From: Mycobacterium sp. D16R12
GTDB lineage: Bacteria; Actinomycetota; Actinomycetes; Mycobacteriales; Mycobacteriaceae
Direction of reading: 5' to 3'
DNA: 64,000 nucleotides
Assembly: GCF_002013465.1 (NCBI RefSeq)
Contig: NZ_MAFC01000008.1
Span: 1-64,000, forward strand
Shown here: positions 7,784 through 16,360 of the stretch, one piece after another
How positions within the stretch are numbered: position 1 is the first letter of the stretch
How the letters are laid out: each line of letters begins with the position of its first letter
Program-made: the position numbers and the translations under genes
The notes under the pieces: generated by a model
Told to the model about the DNA's origin: nothing
Database searches by the model: none
The model's input: the letters and a program-made list of their open reading frames with translations, nothing else

Positions 7784-7789
7784 TAGGCT
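7784..7789 (+). promoter_or_regulatory. -10 box of the acidic conserved protein, leaderless spacing
   Basis: TAGGCT then 6 nt, then the ATG at 7796. It fits TANNNT with transcription starting at the A of the ATG. Confidence 0.5.
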
Positions 7790-7795
7790 TGCCGC

Positions 7796-9118
7796 ATGGC
7801 TGCTGACATCGTTCCCATCGAACTCGGGCTCACAGAAGGTGACGTGGTCACCCTGTGGGCCCCGCGGTGGCGCGACGCCGGGGACGAGTGGGAGGCGTTT
7901 CTCGGCAAGGACGACGATCTGTACGTGTTCGAGTCGGTGGCCGATCTGGTGGCCTTCGTGCGGACCGACGACGACAACGATCTAGTCGATCACCCGGCAT
8001 GGCCGGCGCTGGGTGCGCTGTCCGCCGACGAGCTCGAGCCCGACGACGACAATCGCTTCGACCTGATCGGCGTACCGGAGTTGGTCGCCGACAAGCCGAG
8101 CGAGGATGCGGTCGACACACTGCGCGCCACGCTGGCGATCGTGGCCTCCATCGGTGCGGTCTGCGAGCTGGCACCCATCAACAAGCTCATCAACGGCAAC
8201 CCGGTACTGAGCACACTGTCGGGTGGAGCCGAAAGCTTTACGGGCAAGGATGGATTGAAGCGGTGGAACCAGATCGGTGCCATTGTCGGTAAGTCCTGGG
8301 ACTCGGTGGTCGACGCCATCGACGAGATCGCCGCGACCCCGGACGTGGATGAGGAGCTCTCCGCAGCCGCGGATGCCGAGCTGCTGGCCGCCGCGGAGAA
8401 TGCCGTCGACAACGAGGACGACCTCGAGGATGACGACGAACTGGATCTGCTCGACGAGGAATCCGATTCGGACACCGAGAGCCCCGATGACGACGCTGAG
8501 GACGAGTCCGCCGACGAAGATGAAGATGAAGACGAGGACGCCGCGGACGACGGACCGGTTCTCGGCGGTGACGAGGATTTCTGGCTGGCAGTCGGCATCG
8601 ACCCGATCCAGATGATCACCAACTCGGGAACGTTCTACACGCTGCGCTGCTACCTCAACGACGAACCGATCTTCTTGGGACGCAATGGAAGAATCAGCGT
8701 GTTCGGTTCCGAGCGGGCATTGGCCCGGTACCTCGCCGACGAGCACGATCACGACCTGGCCGACCTGAGCACCTACGACGACATTCGCACCGCTGCCACC
8801 GATGGCTCGCTGCGGATCGAGATCACCGACGACAACATCTACGTGTTCACCGGGCTCGCCGATGACCTGGAAGACGGCATCGACGAGGTGGACCGGGATC
8901 AGCTCGAGCTGGCGGTGGAGCTGCTGACCGATGTCGCCGAGTACTCCGAGGATGACAGCGTCGACGCGGAGCTGGACAGCGATACCCCCCTGGGCAAGCT
9001 GGTCGGGCATCTGCTCGAACCGGATAAGCACGACGAGCCCAAGGGCGCATTCTCGGACGCGGCCGAAAGCTGGCGGACGCTGGAGCGTGCGATGGAAGCG
9101 CGGCTGCGCCGCGAATGA
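7796..9118 (+). CDS. Conserved acidic protein (Rv3311-like)
   Basis: A 440-residue, strongly acidic, soluble protein at the position of M. tuberculosis Rv3311, to which it is probably orthologous. It has two folded parts (about 1-200 and 258-440) joined by a linker at about 205-257 made almost entirely of Asp and Glu. Both parts contain a short 'YVFxS/YVFTGL' type strand (LYVFESVADLVAFV near 40; IYVFTGLADDL near 350), which suggests an internal domain repeat. Function unknown; annotation as a primosomal protein occurs in databases, but I see nothing here to support it. Confidence 0.75.
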   Translation: MAADIVPIELGLTEGDVVTLWAPRWRDAGDEWEAFLGKDDDLYVFESVADLVAFVRTDDDNDLVDHPAWPALGALSADELEPDDDNRFDLIGVPELVADKPSEDAVDTLRATLAIVASIGAVCELAPINKLINGNPVLSTLSGGAESFTGKDGLKRWNQIGAIVGKSWDSVVDAIDEIAATPDVDEELSAAADAELLAAAENAVDNEDDLEDDDELDLLDEESDSDTESPDDDAEDESADEDEDEDEDAADDGPVLGGDEDFWLAVGIDPIQMITNSGTFYTLRCYLNDEPIFLGRNGRISVFGSERALARYLADEHDHDLADLSTYDDIRTAATDGSLRIEITDDNIYVFTGLADDLEDGIDEVDRDQLELAVELLTDVAEYSEDDSVDAELDSDTPLGKLVGHLLEPDKHDEPKGAFSDAAESWRTLERAMEARLRRE

Positions 9119-9145
9119 CGTACGCCTGGCCGGCCACCGTGACGA

Positions 9146-10234
9146 CTAACCGATCAGGACCGCGTATCCGGGTTTGATCACGTCATCGATGATCGCCAAC
9201 CGTTCGTCGAACGGAATGAAGGCTGATTTCATCGCGTTGATGGTGAATCGCTGAAGATCACTCCAGCCGTATCCGAACGTCTCGACAAGTCGCAGCATCT
9301 CGCGGCTCATCGAGGTATCGCTCATCAGCCGGTTGTCGGTGTTCACGGTCACCCGGAATCGCAGCCGCGCCAGCAGATCGAAGGGGTGGTCGGCGATGCT
9401 GTCGACCGCTCCCGTCTGCACATTCGAGCTCGGGCACAGCTCCAGGGGCACTCGCTTGTCGCGCAGCAGCGAGGACAGTCGGCCGAGGTGGGCCGTGCCG
9501 TCGGGATCGATGTCGATATCGTCGACGATGCGCACCCCATGACCCAGCCGATCGGCGCCGCAGAAGGCGATCGCCTCGTGGATCGAGGGCAATCCGAATC
9601 CCTCACCGGCATGGATGGTGAATCGGGAGTTGGCATTCCGCATGTATTCGAAGGCGTCCAGGTGGCGACTCGGCGGATAGCCGGCCTCGGCCCCGGCGAT
9701 ATCGAAACCCACGGCACCCCGGTCACGGAACGTCACCGCCAGCTCGGCGATTTCCCGAGACCGAGCGGCATGCCGCATCGCGGTGACCAGCGTGCGCACC
9801 TTGATGCGCTTGCCGGCCGCGCTCGCCTGCCGCTCCCCGTCGGCGAATCCGGCCAGCACGGCGTCCATCACGTCATCGAGAGTCAGCCCCGCGTCGATGT
9901 GAAGTTCCGGTGCGAAACGCACCTCCGCGTACACCACGCCATCGGCCGCGAGATCCTCGACGCACTCGGCGGCGACGCGGTGCAGCGACGCCGCCGTCTG
10001 CATCACCCCCACGGTGTGCGCGAAGGTCTCCAGGTACTGCTCCAGGGAGCCGCTGTCGGCGGCGGTGCGGAACCACGAGGCCAAGGCAGTCTCGTCCTCG
10101 GCAGGCAGGTTCTCGTACCCGGATTCGCGGGCCAGATCGAGGACGGTGCCGGGCCGCAGCCCACCGTCCAGATGATCATGCAGAAGCGCCTTGGGAGCCT
10201 GGGTGATTGACACCAAATCAAGTTCGGCCGTCAC
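9146..10234 (-). CDS. add: Adenosine deaminase
   Basis: A 362-residue zinc enzyme converting adenosine to inosine. Visible motifs: [12 protein letters not shown] with the HxH zinc ligands near the N-terminus, [10 protein letters not shown] (third zinc His), RLGHGVRIV and [10 protein letters not shown] with the conserved Asp (canonical enzymes have D-D-P here). The ADA family is about 340-365 residues, so it is full length. Its start overlaps the stop of deoA by 4 bp, and cdd overlaps deoA in turn, giving a cdd-deoA-add operon read leftwards. Confidence 0.95.
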   Translation of the reverse strand: MTAELDLVSITQAPKALLHDHLDGGLRPGTVLDLARESGYENLPAEDETALASWFRTAADSGSLEQYLETFAHTVGVMQTAASLHRVAAECVEDLAADGVVYAEVRFAPELHIDAGLTLDDVMDAVLAGFADGERQASAAGKRIKVRTLVTAMRHAARSREIAELAVTFRDRGAVGFDIAGAEAGYPPSRHLDAFEYMRNANSRFTIHAGEGFGLPSIHEAIAFCGADRLGHGVRIVDDIDIDPDGTAHLGRLSSLLRDKRVPLELCPSSNVQTGAVDSIADHPFDLLARLRFRVTVNTDNRLMSDTSMSREMLRLVETFGYGWSDLQRFTINAMKSAFIPFDERLAIIDDVIKPGYAVLIG

Positions 10235-11532
10235 ACTGAAAGTCTATCGATGATGAGTGGGATAGCGCCGGGCGCCGCTCCGATACCCCATCCACCGTCC
10301 AGGGCGTCGAGTGCGGCCGGCAGGCGTTCGGGGGTGTCGGTGTACAGCGTGAACAGCGGTTCGCCTGCGACAACCGTCTCGCCCGGGCGTCGGTGAATAC
10401 GCACCCCGGCGCCGTACTGGACGGTCTCCCCCGGTCGGCTCCGTCCGGCCCCGAGCCGCCATGCGGCAAGCCCGACCGGCATCGCGTCGATATGGTGCAT
10501 GACCCCGCTGGACGGAGCGAGCACGGTCTCCTGGCACTGCCCGAGGCGCAGCGGCACCGAGAGATCACCGCCTTGTGCCCGGATCATCGCCCGAAACACG
10601 TCCATCGCGGTGCCATCAATCAACGTCGCGGCCGGGTCCTTGCCGTCGATACCGGCCGCGGCGAGCATCTCGCGGGCCAGAGCCACGGTGAGTGCGACCA
10701 CGTCATCGGGTCCTCCCCCAGCCAGCACATCGAGTGATTCCTGCACCTCGACGGCGTTTCCCGCGGTGAGCCCGAGCGGTGTATCCATCGCGGTAAGCAG
10801 AGCGCTGGTCGCGACCCCGTGTGCGGTGCCCAGATCAACCATCGCCGAAGCCAATTCACGTGCCTGTCGCTCGGACTTCATGAACGCACCGGCGCCCACC
10901 TTGACATCCAAGACCAGCGCCGCGGTTCCCTCGGCCAGCTTCTTGCTCATGATCGACCCGGCAATAAGCGGTATCGATTCCACGGTGCCGGTGATGTCGC
11001 GCAGCGCGTACAGCTTTCGGTCTGCGGGCGCCAATGATGCCCCGGCAGCGCAGATCACCGCCCCGACATCGGAAAGCTGCTGACGTATCTCCGCGTTGGT
11101 GAGGTCGACACGGATGCCCGCGATGGACTCAAGCTTGTCCAGGGTGCCGCCGGTATGCCCGAGACCGCGCCCGGACAGTTGGGGCACGGCCGCCCCACAG
11201 GCGGCCACGACCGCGACCAGCGGCAGGCTGATCTTGTCCCCCACTCCTCCCGTGGAGTGCTTGTCGACGGTCGGCCGCGACAAGTCCGACAGATCCAGCC
11301 GCTCGCCGGAGGCCAATATCGCCGCGGTCCACGCCGTCGTCTCGGCGGTGTCCATGCCGCGCAGATAGATCGCCATGAGCAGGGCCGCGACCTGCTCTTC
11401 GCCGATACCACCGCGGGTGTACTCACCGATCAGCCAGTCGATGGCTCCCGAACTCAGTTCCCCGCCGTCGCGCTTGGCCGCGATGATCGACGGCATATCG
11501 AACGCGTATTCACCCGGTCCCGACGTACTCAT
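10231..11532 (-). CDS. deoA: Thymidine phosphorylase
   Basis: A 433-residue enzyme that phosphorolyses thymidine or deoxyuridine to the base and deoxyribose-1-phosphate. It carries the family signature [16 protein letters not shown] (about residues 89-104), the glycine-rich [17 protein letters not shown] and [10 protein letters not shown] for phosphate and pyrimidine binding. Length matches the family (about 430-440). It sits in the middle of the cdd-deoA-add operon, with 4-bp and 1-bp overlaps. The product deoxyribose-1-phosphate would need a phosphopentomutase, for which the nearby pmmB product is a candidate (inference). Confidence 0.95.
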   Translation of the reverse strand: MSTSGPGEYAFDMPSIIAAKRDGGELSSGAIDWLIGEYTRGGIGEEQVAALLMAIYLRGMDTAETTAWTAAILASGERLDLSDLSRPTVDKHSTGGVGDKISLPLVAVVAACGAAVPQLSGRGLGHTGGTLDKLESIAGIRVDLTNAEIRQQLSDVGAVICAAGASLAPADRKLYALRDITGTVESIPLIAGSIMSKKLAEGTAALVLDVKVGAGAFMKSERQARELASAMVDLGTAHGVATSALLTAMDTPLGLTAGNAVEVQESLDVLAGGGPDDVVALTVALAREMLAAAGIDGKDPAATLIDGTAMDVFRAMIRAQGGDLSVPLRLGQCQETVLAPSSGVMHHIDAMPVGLAAWRLGAGRSRPGETVQYGAGVRIHRRPGETVVAGEPLFTLYTDTPERLPAALDALDGGWGIGAAPGAIPLIIDRLSV

Positions 11533-11930
11533 CAGATTCGGCCCCGATCCAGGTCATCGGGGCCGAAGGCCTCCGGGAGTAGCTCCGTGAGTCGTCGCGG
11601 CGCCTCCGCGTGGTCGATCAACAGGTCGGGGCCGCCATGTTCGAGAAGCAACTGACGGCACCGGCCGCAGGGCATCAGCGGCTCACCGCGCGAGTCGACA
11701 CAGGACAGCGCCAGTAGCCGGCCTCCTCCGGTGGAGAACAGGGCGCAGACCACAGAACACTCCGCGCAGAGACCCAGGCCATATGAGACATTCTCCACAT
11801 TGCAGCCGACGACCACCCGGCCATCGTCGACGAGCGCGGCGGCGCCCACCGGGTACTTCGAATAGGGCGCATATGAATGCCTGGTCACCGCATATGCCTT
11901 GTCCCGCAATTCTTTCCAGTCGATCAACAT
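11532..11930 (-). CDS. cdd: Cytidine deaminase
   Basis: A 132-residue homotetrameric-type cytidine deaminase that makes uridine from cytidine. Zinc and catalytic motifs are GLCAECSVVCAL (C-A-E with catalytic Glu) and PCGRCRQLLLE (PCxxC). First gene of the leftward salvage operon; the deoA start overlaps its stop. ATG at 11928-11930. It is divergent from the succinate dehydrogenase operon. Confidence 0.95.
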   Translation of the reverse strand: MLIDWKELRDKAYAVTRHSYAPYSKYPVGAAALVDDGRVVVGCNVENVSYGLGLCAECSVVCALFSTGGGRLLALSCVDSRGEPLMPCGRCRQLLLEHGGPDLLIDHAEAPRRLTELLPEAFGPDDLDRGRI

Positions 11931-12189
11931 GATCGGGAAACCTCCCTGTCGACCCCATGAGAGTCGCGTTGGCTCATCATTTGCTCGTGCAAGGTTTACC
12001 TAACTTACTTTGGAGTACGGTGCATTTCGGCGCTTTTCTGTGCGCATGCGATTTCGGCGCCACCTCGGAATGGGTTTAGAGTTCGGGAGACGGTTCGCCG
12101 ACCACCGTTGGGCCATCGGTTTCGCGTCATGGACGCCCCCATTGACCGCGCCATTTGGCCCCAGTCCACCATTGGTGTTGGAGGCCCAC
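11931..12189. other. Divergent cdd / sdhC regulatory region
   Basis: About 260 bp that must hold promoters for both the cdd operon and sdhCDAB. At 11990-12008 lies AGGTTTACCTAAC within a partial match (12 of 19 by eye) to the IdeR/DtxR iron box, weak as a site. A Shine-Dalgarno GGAGG at 12178-12182 serves sdhC. I could not assign the -10 boxes with confidence. Confidence 0.4.
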
Positions 12190-12612
12190 GTGACGACTGC
12201 GACGCCCGATACGGCCACATCTGGCCGCGAAGGTAATCGCCTCAAGCGATCGCTATACCGGGGTGATCCAGGAATGTGGTCCTGGGTCCTGCATCGCATT
12301 ACCGGTGCCACGATTTTCTTCTTCCTGTTTGTTCACGTCCTGGATACTGCCCTCGTACGGGTAAGCCCCGAGGTGTACAACTCGGTGATCGAGACCTACA
12401 AAACCCCGATCGTCGGGCTGATGGAACTCGGCCTGGTAGCAGCGGTTCTGTACCACGCACTCAATGGCGTCCGAGTCATCCTCGTCGATTTCTGGTCGAA
12501 GGGCCCGCGTTATCAGCGGCTCATGCTGTGGATCATCGGCGCCACCTGGTTTGTGGTGATGGTTCCTGCGGTAACCCGGATTCTCATGCACATGGCGGAG
12601 CGATTCCTGTGA
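12190..12612 (+). CDS. sdhC: Succinate dehydrogenase cytochrome b556 subunit
   Basis: Membrane anchor and heme-binding subunit of complex II, 140 residues. It has MWSWVLHRITGATIFFFLF with the conserved H-R-x-T/S-G motif and three transmembrane segments (about 30-50, 75-97, 110-135), plus a heme-ligand candidate His in LYHALNGVRV. The frame is open from 12010, but I start at GTG 12190 because a Shine-Dalgarno (GGAGG) lies 7 nt upstream and upstream residues show no homology; homology starts near the GMWSW segment. The sdhD GTG overlaps its stop by 4 bp. Confidence 0.93.
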   Translation: MTTATPDTATSGREGNRLKRSLYRGDPGMWSWVLHRITGATIFFFLFVHVLDTALVRVSPEVYNSVIETYKTPIVGLMELGLVAAVLYHALNGVRVILVDFWSKGPRYQRLMLWIIGATWFVVMVPAVTRILMHMAERFL

Positions 12613-13091
12613 CGACACCTCAGACCGGCTCCCATGCGAGCACGCGGGCCAGCGGTCGCCCCGCCCCCGTGATGGAGCGCAACTACGACCGCCCTGCCGC
12701 GCTGGACAATCCACGCGCGCCCCGGCGCGGGTCGGGCATGCCCAACTTCGAGAAGTACGCATGGATCTTCATGCGTCTGTCGGGTGTCGTCCTGATCTTC
12801 CTGGCACTCGGCCACCTGTTCATCATGCTGATGTGGGACAACGGCGTGTACCGCCTGGACTTCAATTTTGTGGCGCAGCGCTGGGCGAGCCCGTTCTGGC
12901 AGACCTGGGACCTGACCATGCTGTGGCTCGCGCAGCTGCACGGCGGCAATGGCATGCGCACGATCATCGCCGACTACACCCGCAAGGATTCGACCCGGTT
13001 CTGGCTCAATTGCCTGCTGGCGCTGTCGATCATCTTCACGGTTGTGCTCGGCACGTACGTCCTGCTGACCTTCAACCCGAACATCGGTTAG
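12609..13091 (+). CDS. sdhD: Succinate dehydrogenase hydrophobic membrane anchor subunit
   Basis: Second membrane anchor of complex II, 160 residues. A polar N-terminal tail of about 45 residues precedes NFEKYAWIFMRLSGVVLIFL, where the R-x-S-G motif matches the sdhC/D quinone-site region. Transmembrane segments are at about 55-75, 95-115 and 130-152. Start is the GTG at 12609, which overlaps the sdhC stop (GTGA), typical translational coupling. The sdhA ATG follows 13 bp after the stop. Confidence 0.93.
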   Translation: MTTPQTGSHASTRASGRPAPVMERNYDRPAALDNPRAPRRGSGMPNFEKYAWIFMRLSGVVLIFLALGHLFIMLMWDNGVYRLDFNFVAQRWASPFWQTWDLTMLWLAQLHGGNGMRTIIADYTRKDSTRFWLNCLLALSIIFTVVLGTYVLLTFNPNIG

Positions 13092-13104
13092 GGGCTTTTT
13101 CACT

Positions 13105-14871
13105 ATGGGTTCCCCCATCATTCAGGAACATCGGTACGACGTCGTCATCGTCGGCGCGGGCGGTGCGGGTATGCGTGCCGCCGTGGAGGCCGGGCCTCGC
13201 GTTCGTACGGCGGTGTTGACCAAGCTGTACCCGACACGTAGTCACACCGGCGCGGCCCAGGGCGGTATGTGCGCCGCGCTGGCCAATGTCGAGGAAGACA
13301 ACTGGGAGTGGCACACCTTCGACACCGTCAAGGGCGGCGACTATCTCGCCGACCAGGACGCCGTCGAGATCATGTGCAAGGAGGCCATCGACGCCGTCCT
13401 CGACCTCGAGAAGATGGGTATGCCGTTCAACCGGACACCCCAGGGTCGAATCGACCAGCGCCGCTTCGGTGGTCACACTCGCGACCACGGTAAGGCGCCA
13501 GTGCGCCGGGCCTGCTACGCCGCGGACCGAACCGGGCACATGATCCTGCAGACGCTGTACCAAAACTGCGTCAAACACGATGTCGAGTTCTTCAACGAGT
13601 TCTATGCACTGGATGTCGTGCTCACCGAGACGCCCAACGGCCCGGTGGCCACCGGCATCGTCGCCTACGAGCTCGCGACCGGCGATATCCATGTGTTCCA
13701 CGCCAAGGCAATCGTTTTCGCCACCGGTGGTTCGGGCCGCATGTACAAGACCACCTCCAACGCGCACACCCTGACCGGCGACGGCCTGGGCATCGTGTTC
13801 CGCAAGGGACTTCCGTTGGAGGACATGGAGTTCCATCAGTTCCATCCGACGGGCCTGGCCGGTCTGGGCATTCTGATCTCCGAGGCCGTGCGCGGCGAGG
13901 GCGGTCGTCTGCTCAACGCCGACGGTGAACGATTCATGGAGCGCTACGCCCCCACCATCGTCGACCTGGCACCTCGCGACATCGTCGCGCGGTCAATGGT
14001 TCTCGAGGTGCTCGAAGGCCGCGGCGCCGGACCGAACAAGGACTACGTCTACATCGACGTGCGCCACCTCGGTGCCGACGTGCTGGAAGCGAAACTGCCG
14101 GACATCACCGAATTCGCCCGTACATACCTGGGCGTCGACCCGGTCACCGAGCTGGTTCCGGTGTACCCCACCTGTCATTACGTGATGGGCGGCATCCCGA
14201 CCAACATCAAGGGACAGGTGTTGCGCGACAACGACAACGTTGTCCCCGGCCTGTACGCGGCCGGCGAGTGCGCCTGCGTCTCGGTGCACGGCGCCAACCG
14301 GCTGGGCACCAACTCACTGTTGGACATCAACGTGTTCGGTCGCCGGGCGGGTATTGCCGCGGCCGAGTACGCCGAGGCCCACGACTTCGTCGAACTGCCG
14401 GAGAGTCCGGCCACGATGGTCACCGAGTGGGTGGCGGACGTCCTGTCCGAGCACGGCGACGAGCGGGTGGCCGATATCCGCACCGAGCTGCAGCAGTCGA
14501 TGGACAACAACGCCGCGGTGTTCCGCACTGAGGAAACGCTCAAGCAGGCGTTGCAGGACATCCACCGCCTCAAGGAGCGGTACAGCCGAATCACGGTGCA
14601 CGACAAGGGCAAGCGCTACAACAGCGATCTGCTCGAGGCCATCGAGCTGGGCTTCCTGCTCGAACTCGCCGAGGTGACCGTGGTCGGCGCGCTCAACCGC
14701 AAGGAATCCCGCGGCGGCCACGCCCGCGAGGACTACCCGAACCGCGACGACACCAACTACATGCGACACACCATGGCGTACAAGCAGGGTGCCGAGCTGC
14801 TGTCCGATATCCGGCTGGACTACAAGCCCGTCGTCCAGACCCGGTACGAGCCGATGGAACGGAAGTACTGA
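13105..14871 (+). CDS. sdhA: Succinate dehydrogenase flavoprotein subunit
   Basis: A 588-residue catalytic subunit that oxidises succinate to fumarate with covalently bound FAD. The dinucleotide fold is VVIVGAGGAGMRAAVEAG (about 11-28), the FAD-linked His lies in TRSHTGAAQGG, and the substrate-site regions FHQFHPTG and HGANRLGTNSLLD are present. Length matches M. tuberculosis SdhA (590). It lies between sdhD and sdhB in an uninterrupted operon. Confidence 0.97.
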   Translation: MGSPIIQEHRYDVVIVGAGGAGMRAAVEAGPRVRTAVLTKLYPTRSHTGAAQGGMCAALANVEEDNWEWHTFDTVKGGDYLADQDAVEIMCKEAIDAVLDLEKMGMPFNRTPQGRIDQRRFGGHTRDHGKAPVRRACYAADRTGHMILQTLYQNCVKHDVEFFNEFYALDVVLTETPNGPVATGIVAYELATGDIHVFHAKAIVFATGGSGRMYKTTSNAHTLTGDGLGIVFRKGLPLEDMEFHQFHPTGLAGLGILISEAVRGEGGRLLNADGERFMERYAPTIVDLAPRDIVARSMVLEVLEGRGAGPNKDYVYIDVRHLGADVLEAKLPDITEFARTYLGVDPVTELVPVYPTCHYVMGGIPTNIKGQVLRDNDNVVPGLYAAGECACVSVHGANRLGTNSLLDINVFGRRAGIAAAEYAEAHDFVELPESPATMVTEWVADVLSEHGDERVADIRTELQQSMDNNAAVFRTEETLKQALQDIHRLKERYSRITVHDKGKRYNSDLLEAIELGFLLELAEVTVVGALNRKESRGGHAREDYPNRDDTNYMRHTMAYKQGAELLSDIRLDYKPVVQTRYEPMERKY

Positions 14872-14905
14872 CGATGAGCCGCTTGCGCGAAGAGGAGAAC
14901 GCATA

Positions 14906-15688
14906 GTGACTGCGGTTATCGAGAAAGCCGAAGCCGGCGACCCGCCGCTGCCGCCGGTGCCCGAGGGCGCGGTCATGGTGGAGCTCAAGATTCAGCGCTT
15001 CAACCCCGAGGATCCGGACGCCGCCGGGTGGCAGAGCTTCCGCGTGCCGTGCCTACCGACAGACCGGCTGCTGAACCTGCTGTTGTACGTGAAGGGCTAC
15101 CTGGACGGCACGCTGACCTTCCGCCGCTCCTGCGCGCACGGTGTATGCGGCTCGGATGCCATGCGGATCAACGGCGTCAACCGGCTGGCTTGCAAGGTCC
15201 TGATGCGGGATCTGCTGCCCAAGAAGCCCAAGAAGATGCTCACCATCACCATCGAACCGATCCGCGGTCTTCCCGTGGAGAAGGACCTCGTGGTCAACAT
15301 GGAGCCCTTCTTCGATGCGTTCCGCGCCGTGAAGCCGTACATGATCACCAGCGGCAACCAGCCGACACGCGAGTACATCCAGAGCCAGACCGACCGCGCG
15401 CGCTTCGATGACACCACCAAGTGCATCCTGTGCGCCTGCTGCACCACCAGCTGCCCGGTGTTCTGGAGCGACGGAAGCTACTTCGGTCCCGCCGCGATCG
15501 TCAACGCGCACCGGTTCATCTTCGACAGCCGCGACGAGGCTGCCGCCGAACGTCTGGACATCCTCAATGACGTCGACGGAGTGTGGCGCTGCCGCACCAC
15601 GTTCAACTGCACGGACGCCTGCCCGCGCGGCATCGAGGTCACCAAGGCGATCCAGGAGGTCAAGCGCGCACTGATGTTCGCGCGCTAG
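14906..15688 (+). CDS. sdhB: Succinate dehydrogenase iron-sulfur subunit
   Basis: A 260-residue electron-transfer subunit with three cluster-binding sets: CAHGVCGSD plus a later ACK for [2Fe-2S], CILCACCTTSCP for [4Fe-4S], and CTDACPRG for [3Fe-4S]. I start at GTG 14906, which follows a Shine-Dalgarno-like GAGGAGAA, rather than at upstream in-frame codons inside sdhA. It is the last gene of sdhCDAB; 34 bp separate it from the sdhA stop. Confidence 0.95.
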   Translation: MTAVIEKAEAGDPPLPPVPEGAVMVELKIQRFNPEDPDAAGWQSFRVPCLPTDRLLNLLLYVKGYLDGTLTFRRSCAHGVCGSDAMRINGVNRLACKVLMRDLLPKKPKKMLTITIEPIRGLPVEKDLVVNMEPFFDAFRAVKPYMITSGNQPTREYIQSQTDRARFDDTTKCILCACCTTSCPVFWSDGSYFGPAAIVNAHRFIFDSRDEAAAERLDILNDVDGVWRCRTTFNCTDACPRGIEVTKAIQEVKRALMFAR

Positions 15689-15713
15689 CCGATCGATCTG
15701 TCCGCACGACTCC

Positions 15714-15740
15714 TGTCACACATCTGCGGGCTGTCTCGTC
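15714..15740 (+). promoter_or_regulatory. ECF41-type promoter (TGTCACA-N16-CGTC)
   Basis: TGTCACA at 15714-15720 and CGTC at 15737-15740 are exactly 16 bp apart, which is the published ECF41 sigma promoter as I recall it. The ATG of the carboxymuconolactone decarboxylase-like gene starts 8 nt after CGTC, so the mRNA is likely leaderless. The ECF41 sigma gene itself is next door at 16357-17277. Confidence 0.8.
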
Positions 15741-15748
15741 ATACGGGT

Positions 15749-16360
15749 ATGATTGAAACACCACGCACAACAACACGTATCGCGCCTGTTGCCCCGCGGT
15801 ATGCCTCACTGCTCACCCGCATCATGTACCGGGTTGCCGCGCGGCGATACGGCCAAGTGCCCGAGCCGTTCACCGTCCTTGCCCACCACCGCAAGCTGAT
15901 GGTCGCGGCCGCGATGCACGAGCAGATGCTGGGCAGCGCATCGCACGTGTTGCCGATCAGCGTTCGTGAACTCGCGGTGTTCTGGACCGCCCGTACGGTG
16001 GGCTGCTCCTGGTGCGTCGATTTCGGTTCCATGCTGCAGCGGCTCGACGGCTTGGATGTCGAGCGCCTCAAGGCCATAGAGGGATACGCGACGTCTCCTC
16101 TATTCACCGACGACGAGCGTGCCGCCATCGCCTACGCCGACGCGATGACCGGCAACCCGCACGACATCACCGACGAGCAGGTCGAGGACTTGCGACGACG
16201 GTTCGGCGACGCGGGAGTGATCGAGCTGACCTATCAGATCGGCGTCGAGAACATGCGCGCCCGCACCTACGCGGCGCTCGGAATCACCGAGCAGGGCTTC
16301 AATTCCGGTGATGCCTGCCGGGTTCCGTGGGCGACTCCCGAAGACTCCCTGGACGCCTAG
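15749..16360 (+). CDS. Carboxymuconolactone decarboxylase / AhpD-like family protein
   Basis: A 203-residue alpha-helical protein of the CMD/AhpD superfamily. Glu74, eleven residues, then CSWC (Cys86 and Cys89) reproduce the AhpD E-x11-CxxC redox motif. The His that normally follows at +4 from the second Cys is Gly93, so the proton relay is incomplete. It lies directly behind an exact ECF41 promoter and is convergent with the ECF41 sigma gene (4-bp overlap of the ends), the usual arrangement of COE (CMD, oxidoreductase, epimerase) targets of ECF41 sigmas. Start is ATG 15749, at the expected transcription start. The physiological substrate is unknown. Confidence 0.85.
   Translation: MIETPRTTTRIAPVAPRYASLLTRIMYRVAARRYGQVPEPFTVLAHHRKLMVAAAMHEQMLGSASHVLPISVRELAVFWTARTVGCSWCVDFGSMLQRLDGLDVERLKAIEGYATSPLFTDDERAAIAYADAMTGNPHDITDEQVEDLRRRFGDAGVIELTYQIGVENMRARTYAALGITEQGFNSGDACRVPWATPEDSLDA

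Noticed and set aside
8400-8560. Asp/Glu codon run as a possible tandem repeat or assembly artefact
   Set aside because: The codons vary (GAC, GAT, GAG, GAA) without a fixed period, so this is an acidic linker and not a nucleotide repeat.
9119-9145. Short GC palindrome (GGCCGGCC) between the Rv3311-like gene and add as a terminator
   Set aside because: An eight-base restriction-type palindrome with no loop or extended stem; too weak to call.
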